Shown here: positions 7,978-17,280 of the stretch, in pieces | Layout: each line of letters begins with the position of its first letter | Position numbering within the stretch: position 1 is the stretch's first letter | Assembly (NCBI RefSeq): GCF_000319305.2 | Contig: NZ_AMWJ02000007.1 | Coordinates: 137,001 to 201,000, forward strand | Direction of reading: 5' to 3' | DNA from: Pseudomonas bharatica CSV86 | GTDB taxonomy: Bacteria > Pseudomonadota > Gammaproteobacteria > Pseudomonadales > Pseudomonadaceae | DNA: 64,000 nt | Notes under the pieces: model-generated | The model's input: the letters and a program-made list of their open reading frames with translations, nothing else | Databases searched by the model: none | Told to the model about the DNA's origin: nothing | Translations under genes and position numbers: made by a program

Positions 7978-8745
7978 TCAACGCCCCTTGCGCCGCTCCG
8001 CCCGCGCCACCCGCTGCACTTCCTGCCGCGCCTCCTCCAGTACTTCCTGCACATACAGGATGTGTCGGCTCGACACTTCCCTTGCATCCTGCGCGCGCCC
8101 TTCGACGATCGCCAGGTACAGGTCCCGGTGCTGGCTGATCAGCATGTCCCGGGTCTCCGAACGCTGCTGGTACATGCCGCCGATATTGGTCACCACGTTG
8201 CGCTTGAGCAGGTCGAACAAGCCGCGGATGGTGTGCAGCAATACCGCGTTGTGACTGGCCTCGGCAATCGCCAGGTGAAAGCGCGCGTCGGCGGCGCCCT
8301 CTTCGGCCCGGGTCACCTCGTCATTGCGGTTGTAGCAATCCTGCAAGGCATCGAACGCCGCCTTGAGCCGCTCGCGATCCACATCGGTCGCACGCATCGC
8401 CGCGTAATAAGCGCATGAGGCTTCCAGGGTGTGGCGAAACTCCAGCAAGTCACGCTGGGCCTCCGGGTTGCTTTCGAGCAACTGCAGCAACGGATCGCTG
8501 AAGGTCGTACCCAACGACTCCGCCACGTAGTTTCCGCCGCCCTGGCGGCTGACCAGCATGCCCTTGGCCACCAGCTTCTGGATCGCCTCGCGCAACGACG
8601 GACGGGAAACGCCGAACTGTTCGGCCAGCACCCGCTCGGCCGGCAGACGCTCGCCAGCGGTGAGGGTGCCCTCAAGAATCATTCCCTCCAGCCGCTCGAC
8701 GATATCGTCGGACAAACGGCGCTGGCGGACCTGGTCGAAAACCAT
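7978..8745 (-). CDS. lldR: GntR/FadR-family lactate regulator LldR
   Basis: A FadR-subfamily GntR repressor that, in related pseudomonads, represses lldP-lldD-dld and is released by lactate. The 255-residue product has an N-terminal winged helix (about residues 5-75: LSDDIVERLEGMILEGTL, GERLPAERVLAEQFGVSRPSLREAI, GMLVSRQGGGNYV). An all-helical FCD effector domain follows with the metal-site residues typical of the family (D...H...H, seen in ARFHLAIAEASHN and ISQHRDLYLAI). ATG at 8745 was chosen; a GTG one codon upstream is possible. It is divergent from lldP with the operator at 8939-8955. Confidence 0.93.
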   Translation of the reverse strand: MVFDQVRQRRLSDDIVERLEGMILEGTLTAGERLPAERVLAEQFGVSRPSLREAIQKLVAKGMLVSRQGGGNYVAESLGTTFSDPLLQLLESNPEAQRDLLEFRHTLEASCAYYAAMRATDVDRERLKAAFDALQDCYNRNDEVTRAEEGAADARFHLAIAEASHNAVLLHTIRGLFDLLKRNVVTNIGGMYQQRSETRDMLISQHRDLYLAIVEGRAQDAREVSSRHILYVQEVLEEARQEVQRVARAERRKGR

Positions 8746-8938
8746 CACGTGCTCTCCACAATCCCCGAGTCAGTTCGGGGGCGCCTATTCTGGCCTATCC
8801 CGCCCGTCTCCACACCCATCAGTTGGCAAGTTTCCTTACCACTCAGCCAACCCTTTCGTCGGCCCTGCGACCAAAGTTTCACGAGGACAAATTGACACAC
8901 CCACGGAGAGGCTTTTAACCTAGCGCCTCGCCATTGTA

Positions 8939-8955
8939 AATTGGTATTACCAATT
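8939..8955. promoter_or_regulatory. LldR operator
   Basis: AATTGGTATTACCAATT is a near-perfect palindrome that fits the FadR-subfamily consensus TNGTNNNACNA. It lies 45-61 bp upstream of lldP in the divergent lldR/lldP region, the expected place for autoregulation and lactate control. Confidence 0.85.
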
Positions 8956-9000
8956 AACCAATGCCAGCGCCTTACCAAAAACAATTAGGGGCCACCCCAT

Positions 9001-10665
9001 ATGCAAACCTGGCAACAACTCTATAGTCCGCTTGGTAGTCTCGGCCTGTCCGCCCTGGCGGCAGTCATCCCGATCGTGTTCTTTTTCCTGGCGCTGGCCG
9101 TGTTCCGACTCAAGGGACACATCGCTGGCAGCATCACCCTGGCCCTGTCGATCCTGGTAGCGATCTTCGCCTTCCAGATGCCTGCCGACATGGCGTTCGC
9201 CGCTGCCGGCTACGGTTTTGCCTACGGCCTGTGGCCCATCGCCTGGATCATCGTCGCCGCGGTGTTCCTCTACAAACTGACGGTCAAAAGCGGCCAGTTC
9301 GAAGTGATCCGCAGCTCCGTGCTGTCGATTACCGATGACCAGCGCTTGCAGGTCCTGCTGATCGGCTTCTGCTTCGGCGCCTTCCTCGAAGGCGCTGCCG
9401 GTTTCGGCGCACCTGTCGCCATTACTGCCGCCCTGCTCGTCGGCCTCGGTTTCAACCCGCTGTACGCCGCCGGCCTGTGTCTGATCGCCAATACCGCGCC
9501 CGTGGCCTTCGGTGCCCTGGGCATCCCGATCATCGTGGCCGGCCAGGTCACCGGCATCGACGCCTTCCACATCGGCGCTATGACCGGTCGCCAGTTGCCG
9601 CTGCTGTCGCTGTTCGTGCCGTTCTGGCTGGTCTTCATGATGGACGGCCTCAAGGGCGTGAAGGAAACCTGGCCTGCCGCGCTGGTCGCCGGCCTGAGCT
9701 TCGCCGTCACCCAGTACTTCACCTCGAACTTCATCGGCCCGGAACTGCCCGACATCACCTCGGCCCTGGCCTCGCTGATCGCCCTGACCCTGTTCCTCAA
9801 GGTCTGGCAGCCGAAGAACTCCTTCACCACCGCTACCGCCAGCGTCGGCGCCGCCGTGGTCAAGGGCGGCAGCCAGCCGACCCCGTACAGCTTCGGCGAA
9901 ATCTTCAAGGCGTGGTCGCCGTTCCTGATCCTCACCGTGCTGGTCACCATCTGGACCCTGAAGCCGTTCAAGGCCGCCTTCGCCTCCGGCGGCTCGATGT
10001 ACAACTGGGTGTTCAACTTCGCCATCCCGCACCTGGATCAACTGGTGATCAAGACCGCACCGATCGTCGCCAACCCGACGGCGATCCCGGCAGTCTTCAA
10101 GCTGGACCCGATCTCTGCCACCGGCACCGCGATCTTCCTGTCTGCGCTGATCTCGATGATCGTCCTGAAGATCAACCTCAAAACCGGCCTGACCACGTTG
10201 AAGGAAACCTTCTACGAGCTGCGCTGGCCGATCCTGTCCATCGGCATGGTGCTGGCCTTCGCCTTCGTCACCAACTACTCGGGCATGTCCTCGACCATGG
10301 CCCTGGTCCTGGCCGGTACGGGCGCCGCGTTCCCGTTCTTCTCGCCGTTCCTTGGCTGGCTGGGTGTGTTCCTGACCGGCTCGGATACGTCGTCCAATGC
10401 CCTGTTCAGCTCGCTGCAGGCCACCACCGCACACCAGATCGGCGTCAACGACACCCTGCTGGTCGCGGCCAACACCAGCGGCGGCGTAACCGGCAAGATG
10501 ATTTCGCCACAGTCCATCGCCGTGGCCTGCGCCGCCACCGGCCTGGTCGGCAAGGAATCGGACCTGTTCCGCTTCACCCTCAAGCACAGCCTGTTCTTCG
10601 CCACCATCGTCGGCCTGATCACTCTGATCCAGGCGTATTGGCTGACCGGCATGCTGGTTCACTAA
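9001..10665 (+). CDS. lldP: L-/D-lactate permease
   Basis: Inner-membrane lactate:H+ symporter of the LctP family. The 554-residue hydrophobic protein has the family length and many transmembrane helices. It contains the characteristic segments FGAFLEGAAGFGAPVAITAALL, NTAPVAFGALGIPI, FLTGSDTSSNALFSSLQ and NTSGGVTGKMISPQSIAVACAATGL. It is first in the lldP-lldD-D-LDH operon and is followed after a hairpin by lldD. Start codon follows AGGGGCCACCCCAT. Confidence 0.97.
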   Translation: MQTWQQLYSPLGSLGLSALAAVIPIVFFFLALAVFRLKGHIAGSITLALSILVAIFAFQMPADMAFAAAGYGFAYGLWPIAWIIVAAVFLYKLTVKSGQFEVIRSSVLSITDDQRLQVLLIGFCFGAFLEGAAGFGAPVAITAALLVGLGFNPLYAAGLCLIANTAPVAFGALGIPIIVAGQVTGIDAFHIGAMTGRQLPLLSLFVPFWLVFMMDGLKGVKETWPAALVAGLSFAVTQYFTSNFIGPELPDITSALASLIALTLFLKVWQPKNSFTTATASVGAAVVKGGSQPTPYSFGEIFKAWSPFLILTVLVTIWTLKPFKAAFASGGSMYNWVFNFAIPHLDQLVIKTAPIVANPTAIPAVFKLDPISATGTAIFLSALISMIVLKINLKTGLTTLKETFYELRWPILSIGMVLAFAFVTNYSGMSSTMALVLAGTGAAFPFFSPFLGWLGVFLTGSDTSSNALFSSLQATTAHQIGVNDTLLVAANTSGGVTGKMISPQSIAVACAATGLVGKESDLFRFTLKHSLFFATIVGLITLIQAYWLTGMLVH

Positions 10666-10675
10666 AGTGACAGGG

Positions 10676-10702
10676 GCCGGGCGCGCTCCCGACGCGCCCG
10701 GC
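10676..10702 (+). other. Intercistronic hairpin between lldP and lldD
   Basis: A 10-bp perfect GC stem (GCCGGGCGCG / CGCGCCCGGC) with a 7-nt loop sits in the 71-bp spacer. It has no T-run, so it probably sets differential mRNA stability or ribosome access rather than ending transcription. Confidence 0.5.
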
Positions 10703-10736
10703 AGTTGCCTTCTCACACAGATAGCTGCGAGATCCC

Positions 10737-11882
10737 ATGATCATTTCTGCCTCCACCGACTACCGCGCTGCGGCCCAGCGCAAGCTGCCGCCGTTCCTGT
10801 TCCATTACGCCGACGGTGGCGCCTACGCCGAATACACCCTGCGCCATAACGTCGAGGATCTGGCGAGCATTGCCTTGCGCCAGCGCGTTCTGAAAAACAT
10901 GTCCGAACTGAGCCTGCAGACCAGGCTCTTCGACGAAACCCTGAATATGCCCGTGGTCCTCGCCCCGGTCGGCCTGACCGGCATGTATGCCCGTCGTGGT
11001 GAAGTCCAGGCAGCACGCGCGGCGGCTTCGAAAGGCATTCCCTTCACCATGTCCACGGTGTCGGTGTGCCCGATCGAGGAAGTCGCCCCGGCCATCGACC
11101 GGCCAATGTGGTTCCAGCTTTATGTCCTGAAAGACCGAGGCTTCATGCGCAATGCGCTGGAGCGAGCCAAAGCCGCCGGGGTCAAGACCCTGGTGTTCAC
11201 TGTCGACATGCCGGTTCCCGGCGCCCGCTATCGCGATGCCCATTCCGGCATGAGCGGGGCGAACGCACCGCTGCGCCGTGTATGGCAAGCCATGACCCAT
11301 CCGCAATGGGCCCTGGATGTCGGCCTGCTGGGTCGCCCGCACGATCTGGGCAACATTTCCAAGTACCGCGGCAACCCCACCGGCCTGGCCGACTACATCG
11401 GCTGGCTCGGTGCCAACTTCGACCCGTCCATCTCCTGGAAAGACCTGGAATGGATCCGCGAATTCTGGGACGGTCCGATGATCATCAAGGGCATCCTCGA
11501 TGCAGACGACGCCCGTGACGCGGTGAAATTCGGTGCCGACGGTATTGTCGTTTCCAACCACGGCGGTCGCCAGCTCGATGGCGTACTCTCCAGCGCCCGG
11601 GCCCTGCCGGCCATTGCCGACGCGGTAAAGGGCGATATCAGGATCCTTGCCGACTCGGGCATCCGCAGCGGCCTCGACGTGGTACGCATGATCGCCCTCG
11701 GCGCCGATACCGTGATGATCGGCCGCGCCTTCCTCTACGCCCTGGCCACCCACGGCGAGGCTGGCGTGCGTAATTTGCTGGAACTGTTCGAGAAGGAAAT
11801 GCGCGTGGCGATGGTCCTGACCGGCGCCAAGTCGATCAGCGAGATCACCCGCGATTCCCTGGTCCGCGAACTGGGCGCCTGA
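10737..11882 (+). CDS. lldD: FMN-dependent L-lactate dehydrogenase (quinone)
   Basis: Membrane-associated flavoprotein that oxidises L-lactate to pyruvate and feeds the quinone pool. The 381-residue product has the family length. It shows the TIM-barrel alpha-hydroxyacid oxidase landmarks: FHYADGGAYAEYTLR near the N-terminus, PVVLAPVGLTGMYARRGE (FMN phosphate side), FQLYVLKDRG, the catalytic-base segment VVSNHGGRQLDG, and the FMN-binding DSGIRSGLDVVRMIALGADTVMIGRAF. It is the second gene of the lactate operon. Confidence 0.98.
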   Translation: MIISASTDYRAAAQRKLPPFLFHYADGGAYAEYTLRHNVEDLASIALRQRVLKNMSELSLQTRLFDETLNMPVVLAPVGLTGMYARRGEVQAARAAASKGIPFTMSTVSVCPIEEVAPAIDRPMWFQLYVLKDRGFMRNALERAKAAGVKTLVFTVDMPVPGARYRDAHSGMSGANAPLRRVWQAMTHPQWALDVGLLGRPHDLGNISKYRGNPTGLADYIGWLGANFDPSISWKDLEWIREFWDGPMIIKGILDADDARDAVKFGADGIVVSNHGGRQLDGVLSSARALPAIADAVKGDIRILADSGIRSGLDVVRMIALGADTVMIGRAFLYALATHGEAGVRNLLELFEKEMRVAMVLTGAKSISEITRDSLVRELGA

Positions 11883-11959
11883 GCGCGCCCGCCCTTTATA
11901 CCGCCTGATTGACCGGAGCACGCGGCGCGCCAGACGCCGTGGCTCCGCGAGGAGTTTGC

Positions 11960-14770
11960 ATGAGCCTGCCCGCCGCGTTCCTTCGCGATGCCGAGCGCCT
12001 GATTCCCGCCGACCGTCGCTTCGACGATCCGACTTCGACCCTGGCTTTCGGCACCGATGCCAGCTTCTACCGGCTGATTCCCAAGCTGGTGGTACGGGTC
12101 GAATCCGAAGACGAAGTGGTCGGCCTGATCCATCTGGCCCAGCGCGACCGCGTGCCGGTGACCTTCCGCGCCGCCGGAACCAGCCTGTCGGGCCAGGCCA
12201 TCAGCGACTCGGTGCTGATCGTGCTCGGCGATAACTGGAACGGCCGTGAAATCCGCGGCCAGGGCAAACAGATCCGCCTCCAGCCGGGGGTCATCGGTGC
12301 CCAGGCCAACGCTTGGCTCGCACCGTTCGGGCGCAAAATCGGCCCCGACCCGGCGTCGATCAATGCCTGCAAGATCGGCGGCATCGTTGCCAACAACGCC
12401 AGCGGCATGTGCTGCGGTACTGCGCAGAACACCTATCACACCCTCGCCGGCCTGCGCCTGGTGCTGGCCGATGGTACCCGGCTGGACAGTGAAGACCCGG
12501 CAAGCGTGGCCGCCTTCGAAAGCAGCCACGCCGGGCTGCTCGACGAACTGGCCCGGCTTGGTCGCGAAACCCGCGCCAATACCGCATTGGCCGAGCGTAT
12601 CCGGCACAAGTACCGGCTCAAGAACACCACTGGCCTGTCGCTGAATGCACTGGTGGACTACGACCAGCCACTCGACATCCTGCAACACCTGCTGGTCGGC
12701 TCCGAAGGCACCCTCGGTTTTATCAGCGCGGTGACCTACGACACCGTACCCGACCACCCGCACAAGGCCTCGGCGCTGATCGTCTTCCCGACCGTGGAGA
12801 GCTGCTGCCGCGCTGTCACCGTGCTCAAGCAGCAACCGGTATCCGCCGTGGAACTGCTCGATCGGCGCAGCATGCGCTCGGTGCAGGACAAGCCGGGCAT
12901 GCCGGAATGGGTGAAAGGCCTGTCGGAAAATGCCTGCGCCTTGCTCATCGAATCCCGCGCGGCCAGTCAGACGCTGCTGCATGAGCAGTTGGCGCAGATC
13001 ATGGCGTCCATCGCCGATTTCCCGCTGGAGCAGAAGGTCGATTTCAGCGAAGACCCGGCGGTGTACAACCTGCTGTGGAAAATTCGCAAGGACACCTTCC
13101 CTGCCGTCGGCGCAGTGCGCCAGACCGGGACTACAGTCATCATCGAAGACGTCACCTTTCCCGTCGAGCAACTGGCCGAAGGTGTGAACCGCCTGATCCT
13201 GCTGTTCGACAAGCATGGCTACGACGAGGCGATCATTTTCGGCCACGCACTGGAAGGCAACCTGCACTTCGTCTTCACCCAGGGCTTCAATAACGCGACG
13301 GAGATCGCCCGCTACCAGGCCTTCATGGATGACGTGGCGCACTTGGTCGCCGTGGAGTTCGGCGGCTCGCTCAAGGCCGAGCACGGCACAGGGCGCAACA
13401 TGGCCCCCTTCGTCGAACTGGAATGGGGCCGCGATGCCTATGAACTGATGTGGAAGCTCAAGCGCCTGCTCGACCCCAACGGCATCCTCAACCCGGACGT
13501 GATCCTCAGTGAAGATCCGGACATCCATCTGAAGCATCTGAAGCCGCTGCCGGCGGCCGACGAAATCGTCGACAAGTGCATCGAGTGCGGTTTCTGCGAG
13601 CCGGTCTGCCCCTCCAAAGGGCTGACCCTGAGCCCGCGCCAACGCATCGTGATGTGGCGGGATATCCAGGCGAAGAAGCGCGCCGGCGAAGACACCTCGG
13701 CACTGGAACGCGACTACCGCTACCAGGGCATCGACACCTGCGCGGCGACGGGGCTGTGTGCCCAGCGCTGCCCGGTCGGGATAAACACCGGTGAATTGGT
13801 GAAGAAGCTGCGTGGAAAAGCCGCACGTCACGGCAAGACTGCGGACTGGCTGGTGGAGAATTTCCATACGGCTCTCAGTGGCGCCCGCCTGACACTACGT
13901 ATCGCCGACGGCGCGCGGCGCTTGCTCGGTGCACCGCGCCTTGCCCGCATCAGTCATTCGTTGAGCAAAGCGAGCAAGGGTCGCCTGCCGCAATGGACGC
14001 CAGCCATGCCGCAACCGCTCAAGTCGCCGAAGGTCGGCCTTGCCGGCACCGATGCGCGGCCACGGGTCGTCTACCTGGCCGCCTGCGTCTCGCGGGTGAT
14101 GGGCCCGGCAGCGGGAGACAAGGAACAGACTTCTCTGTTGGACAAGACCCGTCGCCTGCTGGAAAAGGCCGGTTACCAGGTGGTCTTCCCGGAGAACCAG
14201 GACAGCCTCTGCTGCGGCCAGCCCTTCGCGTCCAAGGGTTATGCCGAACAGGCCGAACACAAGCGCCAGGAGCTGCTCGGTGCCCTGCTCCATGCCAGCC
14301 GCGGCGGCCTCGATCCGATCTACTGCGACACCAGCCCTTGCACCCTGCGCCTGGTGGAGGATCTGGCCGAGACCCGGCTTGACCTGTACGACCCGGTGCG
14401 CTTCATCCGCACCCACCTGCTCGACAAGCTCGAGTTCACGCCGCAGGACGCGCCGGTGGCGGTGCATGTCACCTGCAGCACCCAGCACCTCGGTGAAAGC
14501 CAGGCGCTGATCGACCTGGCGCGCCTGTGCAGCAAGCAGGTGGTGATCCCGGAAGGTATCCACTGCTGCGGGTTCGCCGGCGACAAGGGCTTCACCACCC
14601 CGGAACTCAACGCCCACTCGCTGCGCAGCCTGAAGGACGCGGTGCAGTATTGCGAGGAAGGCATTTCCACCAGTCGCACCTGCGAGATCGGTCTGTCGAG
14701 TCATTCAGGCATCGACTACCACGGCCTGGTCTACCTGGTGGACCGGGTGACCCGCCCGCGCACCATCTGA
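11960..14770 (+). CDS. FAD/Fe-S D-lactate dehydrogenase-type oxidoreductase
   Basis: A 936-residue fusion in the lactate operon, matching the respiratory D-lactate dehydrogenase (Dld-II/LldE type) of Pseudomonas. N-terminal half: FAD PCMH domain (VTFRAAGTSLSGQAISD, GPDPASINACKIGGIVANNASGM, VGSEGTLGFIS) and FAD-oxidase C domain with FGHALEGNLHFVF and GGSLKAEHGTGRNMAPFVE. Middle: two Fe-S Cys motifs, CIECGFCEPVCPSKG (about residue 540) and CAATGLCAQRCPVGI. C-terminal: two CCG domains (CCGQPFASKGY, HCCGFAGDKGF). ATG at 11960 follows an AGGAG; an upstream in-frame extension has no similarity. Alternative: another D-2-hydroxyacid substrate, but context favours D-lactate. Confidence 0.9.
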   Translation: MSLPAAFLRDAERLIPADRRFDDPTSTLAFGTDASFYRLIPKLVVRVESEDEVVGLIHLAQRDRVPVTFRAAGTSLSGQAISDSVLIVLGDNWNGREIRGQGKQIRLQPGVIGAQANAWLAPFGRKIGPDPASINACKIGGIVANNASGMCCGTAQNTYHTLAGLRLVLADGTRLDSEDPASVAAFESSHAGLLDELARLGRETRANTALAERIRHKYRLKNTTGLSLNALVDYDQPLDILQHLLVGSEGTLGFISAVTYDTVPDHPHKASALIVFPTVESCCRAVTVLKQQPVSAVELLDRRSMRSVQDKPGMPEWVKGLSENACALLIESRAASQTLLHEQLAQIMASIADFPLEQKVDFSEDPAVYNLLWKIRKDTFPAVGAVRQTGTTVIIEDVTFPVEQLAEGVNRLILLFDKHGYDEAIIFGHALEGNLHFVFTQGFNNATEIARYQAFMDDVAHLVAVEFGGSLKAEHGTGRNMAPFVELEWGRDAYELMWKLKRLLDPNGILNPDVILSEDPDIHLKHLKPLPAADEIVDKCIECGFCEPVCPSKGLTLSPRQRIVMWRDIQAKKRAGEDTSALERDYRYQGIDTCAATGLCAQRCPVGINTGELVKKLRGKAARHGKTADWLVENFHTALSGARLTLRIADGARRLLGAPRLARISHSLSKASKGRLPQWTPAMPQPLKSPKVGLAGTDARPRVVYLAACVSRVMGPAAGDKEQTSLLDKTRRLLEKAGYQVVFPENQDSLCCGQPFASKGYAEQAEHKRQELLGALLHASRGGLDPIYCDTSPCTLRLVEDLAETRLDLYDPVRFIRTHLLDKLEFTPQDAPVAVHVTCSTQHLGESQALIDLARLCSKQVVIPEGIHCCGFAGDKGFTTPELNAHSLRSLKDAVQYCEEGISTSRTCEIGLSSHSGIDYHGLVYLVDRVTRPRTI

Positions 14771-14780
14771 CCGTTTCCGG

Positions 14781-14805
14781 CCGGTTGGCAAAACAAGCCA
14801 ACCGG
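14781..14805 (+). terminator. Hairpin downstream of the lactate operon
   Basis: CCGGTTGGC / GCCAACCGG perfect 9-bp stem around AAAACAA, 11 bp after the stop codon. There is no strong T-run, so terminator activity is probable rather than certain. Confidence 0.55.
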
Positions 14806-14893
14806 TCGTGACATTCCCGTGAACTCCTTCAAGGGCGGCGCAGTCCACCCATCAGGCCCATTTCCCGAGGCCTTCCCAGCCAAGGAGATTCAC

Positions 14894-15172
14894 ATGAAGC
14901 GTACTGCGATTACCGGACTGTTCATGACCGCCGCACTGCTTGCCTCCCCTGTGTTCGCGGCGGATGACCTGTGCACTGCCAACCTGCAGAAGATCGACGA
15001 TCAACTGACCAGTCTTGGCGCCACATCCGAAGAGCTGGTCAAATCGGTCAAGGAACAGGCCGACGACGCACGCGCCGCGAAAACCGCCGGCAACGACAAG
15101 GACTGCATCGCCCTTACCACCAAGGCCCTGCAGGACCTGCAGAACACCACCAAGGGTGGCGGCAGCGAGTGA
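14894..15172 (+). CDS. Small secreted protein of unknown function
   Basis: A 92-residue protein with a clear Sec signal peptide (MKRTAITGLFMTAALLASPVFA, cleavage after AFA-type site) and a mature part of about 70 residues. The mature part is mostly helical and Lys/Ala-rich, with two cysteines (LCTANL and KDCIAL) that could form a disulfide in the periplasm. A good ribosome site (AAGGAG) precedes the ATG. It lies alone between the lactate operon and tmRNA. I recognise no family with a known function; conserved small periplasmic proteins occur at this place in pseudomonads. Confidence 0.8.
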   Translation: MKRTAITGLFMTAALLASPVFAADDLCTANLQKIDDQLTSLGATSEELVKSVKEQADDARAAKTAGNDKDCIALTTKALQDLQNTTKGGGSE

Positions 15173-15264
15173 GCCCGCGCATCCGGGCGATGGTATACGT
15201 CGCCCGGATGGCGTATACTCCGCCTTACGCGCTTGAGAAAGCGCTCGCTTAGAGCAGTAAAAAT

Positions 15265-15655
15265 GGGGCCGATTAGGATTCGACGCCGGTGATGAAACTC
15301 TAGGTGCATGCCGAGTTGGTAACAGAACTCGTAAATCCACTGTTGCAACTTTCTATAGTTGCCAATGACGAAACCTTCGAGGGTTACGCTCTCGCTGCGT
15401 AAGCAGCCGAGCCCGCCCTTCTGGTAGCTTCGGCTCCAGCAATCATCAGGGGATGCCTGTAAACCCGAAATGATTGTCATACAGAACAGGATCGCCGTGC
15501 AGTACGTTGTGGACGAAGCGGCTAAAACTTACACAACTCGTCCAAAGCACCCTGCCCGTCGGGCGGCTGCGGATTAACTCAATAGACACGGCTAAGCATG
15601 TAGTACCGACAGCGGAGTACTGGCGGACGGGGGTTCAAATCCCCCGGTTCCACCA
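15265..15655 (+). ncRNA. ssrA: Transfer-messenger RNA (tmRNA)
   Basis: tmRNA rescues stalled ribosomes with SmpB. The 5' end GGGGCCG can pair with the 3' CGGTTCC preceding CCACCA. The T-arm reads GGGGGTTCAAATCCCCC. The tag reading frame runs from the GCC at 15361 to the TAA at 15400-15402 and encodes ANDETFEGYALAA, ending in the ALAA degron recognised by ClpXP. Length about 391 nt, usual for the genus. CCACCA appears encoded. Confidence 0.97.
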
Positions 15656-15669
15656 AATACGCAAGACAG

Positions 15670-15708
15670 AAAGGCCCTTTCGCGAGGTTCGCGAAAGGGC
15701 CTTTTTTG
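15670..15708 (+). terminator. Terminator of ssrA
   Basis: AAAGGCCCTTTCGCG / CGCGAAAGGGCCTTTTTT hairpin with a T-run directly after the tmRNA 3' end. Confidence 0.93.
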
Positions 15709-15751
15709 TTGCCTGGATTTCAACCTCCTCACGGACGACACTCTCAAGAGA

Positions 15752-15762
15752 TCGTATGACAA
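15752..15762. promoter_or_regulatory. Possible distal GntR-type half-operator upstream of the MFS gene
   Basis: TCGTATGACAA (minus strand TTGTCATACGA) fits the FadR-subfamily pattern TNGTNNNACNA and resembles the udh operator. It lies 164 bp upstream of the MFS start. Weaker than the proximal site. Confidence 0.35.
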
Positions 15763-15815
15763 CGCGCGCCAAACCGCGTGTGCACAAGCCATTAGCCTGA
15801 ATTCACGCAATTCTA

Positions 15816-15836
15816 GTTGTACGACGACACACAACA
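15816..15836. promoter_or_regulatory. Hexuronate-regulon operator upstream of the MFS gene
   Basis: This 21-bp site matches the oprD-upstream site (28449-28469) at 20 of 21 positions when both are read in gene orientation. The core is TCGTCGTACAA on the minus strand, which fits TNGTNNNACNA. It lies about 90 bp upstream of the MFS start codon. Confidence 0.7.
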
Positions 15837-15926
15837 TGACATCCTCTCATGGAAACATTTTGTCTCACTTCGCCATGCCAGCACCGAGACAAGCACCGCA
15901 CCTCTAAAAATAACGCCAGGTGAACC

Positions 15927-17228
15927 ATGAAAATAAAAGGCATCCGTTGGTGGATGGTCAGCCTTGTTACGGCTGGGCTCGTCGTCAACTACCTCGCTCG
16001 CAACACCCTGTCGGTGGCCGCGCCCACCTTGATGACCGACCTCTCCATCTCCACCGCCGAATACGCCAAGATCGTGGCCGCCTGGCAGTTCTGCTACGCG
16101 CTGATGCAGCCGATCGCCGGCTGGTTGATCGATTTCATCGGCACCAAGCTCGGCTTCGCCGTGTTCGCCTTGGCCTGGTCCGTCGCCTGCGCCGGTGCGG
16201 CCCTGGCCAGCGGCTGGCAGAGCATGGCGTTCATGCGCGGGCTGCTGGGGATGACCGAAGCCGCTGGCCTGCCCGCCGGGGTCAAGGCGACCACCGAGTG
16301 GTTCCCGGCCAAGGAGCGCTCGGTGGCGATCGGCTGGTTCAATATCGGTTCGTCGTTCGGTGCGCTGCTGGCGCCGCCACTGGTGGTCTGGGCGATCCTG
16401 CACAGTGGCTGGCAACTGGCGTTCGTGCTGGTCGGCGTGGCGGGGATCATCTGGACCTTGCTGTGGATGCTGCTCTACAGGCACCCGCGCGACCAGAAGC
16501 GCCTGAGCGAAGAAGAACGCGACTACATCCTTTCCGGCCAGGAAGCCCACTTCAAGCAGGAGAAACGCGAGAAAGGCGCCTGGAAAAAGATCTTCAAGAC
16601 CCGCAACTTCTACGCCATCGCCTCGGCGCGCATTCTCTCCGAGCCGGCCTGGCAGACCTTCAATGCCTGGATCCCGCTGTACCTGATGACCGAACGGCAC
16701 ATGAACATCAAGGAGATCGCGATGTTCGCCTGGCTGCCCTTCCTTGCCGCGGATATCGGCTGCGTGCTGGGCGGCTACCTGAGCCCGCTGTTCCACCGTT
16801 ATCTCAAGGTATCGCTGTTCACCTCGCGCAAGATGGTCCTGGTGTTCGGCGCCAGTTGCATGATCGGCCCTGCCTGCATCGGCCTGGTGGAAAGCCCCTA
16901 CACCGCGATCCTGCTCCTGTGCATTGGCGGCTTCGCCCACCAGACCCTGTCCGGCGCGCTGTACTCGATCACCTCGGACTCCTTCACCCGTGACCAGGTC
17001 GCCACTGCCACCGGCATGGGCGGGATGTGCGGTTACCTCGGCGCCACCGTATTCACCCTGGCTTTCGGCATCCTGGTCACGCAGATCGGCTACAGCCCGC
17101 TGTTCGTAGTGCTGGCGGCGTTCGATGTGATTGCTGCGTTGCTGGTGTGGAAGGTGGCGAAAGAGGTGACTGCGGTGCCGGCTCCACGTCCGGTCGCTTC
17201 AGCCGGGGGCAACCAGGCGATCGCCTGA
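15927..17228 (+). CDS. MFS hexuronate transporter, ExuT-like
   Basis: A 433-residue, 12-helix major facilitator of the anion:cation symporter family (the group of ExuT, GudP and GarP), importing hexuronates or aldarates across the inner membrane. Visible: GIRWWMVSLVTAGLVVNYLARNTLSVAAP helix 1, GWLIDFIGTKLGF (motif A), GLLGMTEAAGLPAGVKATTEWFPAKERS, and a central cytoplasmic loop (about residues 190-220) rich in charged residues. It is preceded by the same operator as the uronate dehydrogenase operon, which supports galacturonate/glucuronate as substrate. A terminator follows. Exact substrate not provable from sequence. Confidence 0.85.
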   Translation: MKIKGIRWWMVSLVTAGLVVNYLARNTLSVAAPTLMTDLSISTAEYAKIVAAWQFCYALMQPIAGWLIDFIGTKLGFAVFALAWSVACAGAALASGWQSMAFMRGLLGMTEAAGLPAGVKATTEWFPAKERSVAIGWFNIGSSFGALLAPPLVVWAILHSGWQLAFVLVGVAGIIWTLLWMLLYRHPRDQKRLSEEERDYILSGQEAHFKQEKREKGAWKKIFKTRNFYAIASARILSEPAWQTFNAWIPLYLMTERHMNIKEIAMFAWLPFLAADIGCVLGGYLSPLFHRYLKVSLFTSRKMVLVFGASCMIGPACIGLVESPYTAILLLCIGGFAHQTLSGALYSITSDSFTRDQVATATGMGGMCGYLGATVFTLAFGILVTQIGYSPLFVVLAAFDVIAALLVWKVAKEVTAVPAPRPVASAGGNQAIA

Positions 17229-17241
17229 TCCAACAAAAGAC

Positions 17242-17267
17242 AAGGACCGCACTTGCGGTCCTTTTTA
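17242..17267 (+). terminator. Terminator of the MFS gene
   Basis: AAGGACCGC ACT GCGGTCCTTTTTA hairpin with T-run 13 bp after the stop codon. Confidence 0.9.
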
Positions 17268-17280
17268 TTGGGTGGACCTA

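Noticed and set aside
8745..8748. GTG codon at 8748 as the lldR start
   Set aside because: It is in frame but only adds one residue; ATG at 8745 is the more usual start. Not decisive.
8947..10716. 589-codon open frame opposite lldP
   Set aside because: Antisense shadow; low-complexity Gly/Gln/Glu/Arg composition.
11735..13867. 710-codon open frame opposite the D-lactate dehydrogenase
   Set aside because: Antisense shadow with no recognisable domain.
15640..15655. tRNA-like 3' end (TTCAAATCC ... CCACCA)
   Set aside because: It is the T-arm and acceptor of tmRNA, not a separate tRNA.
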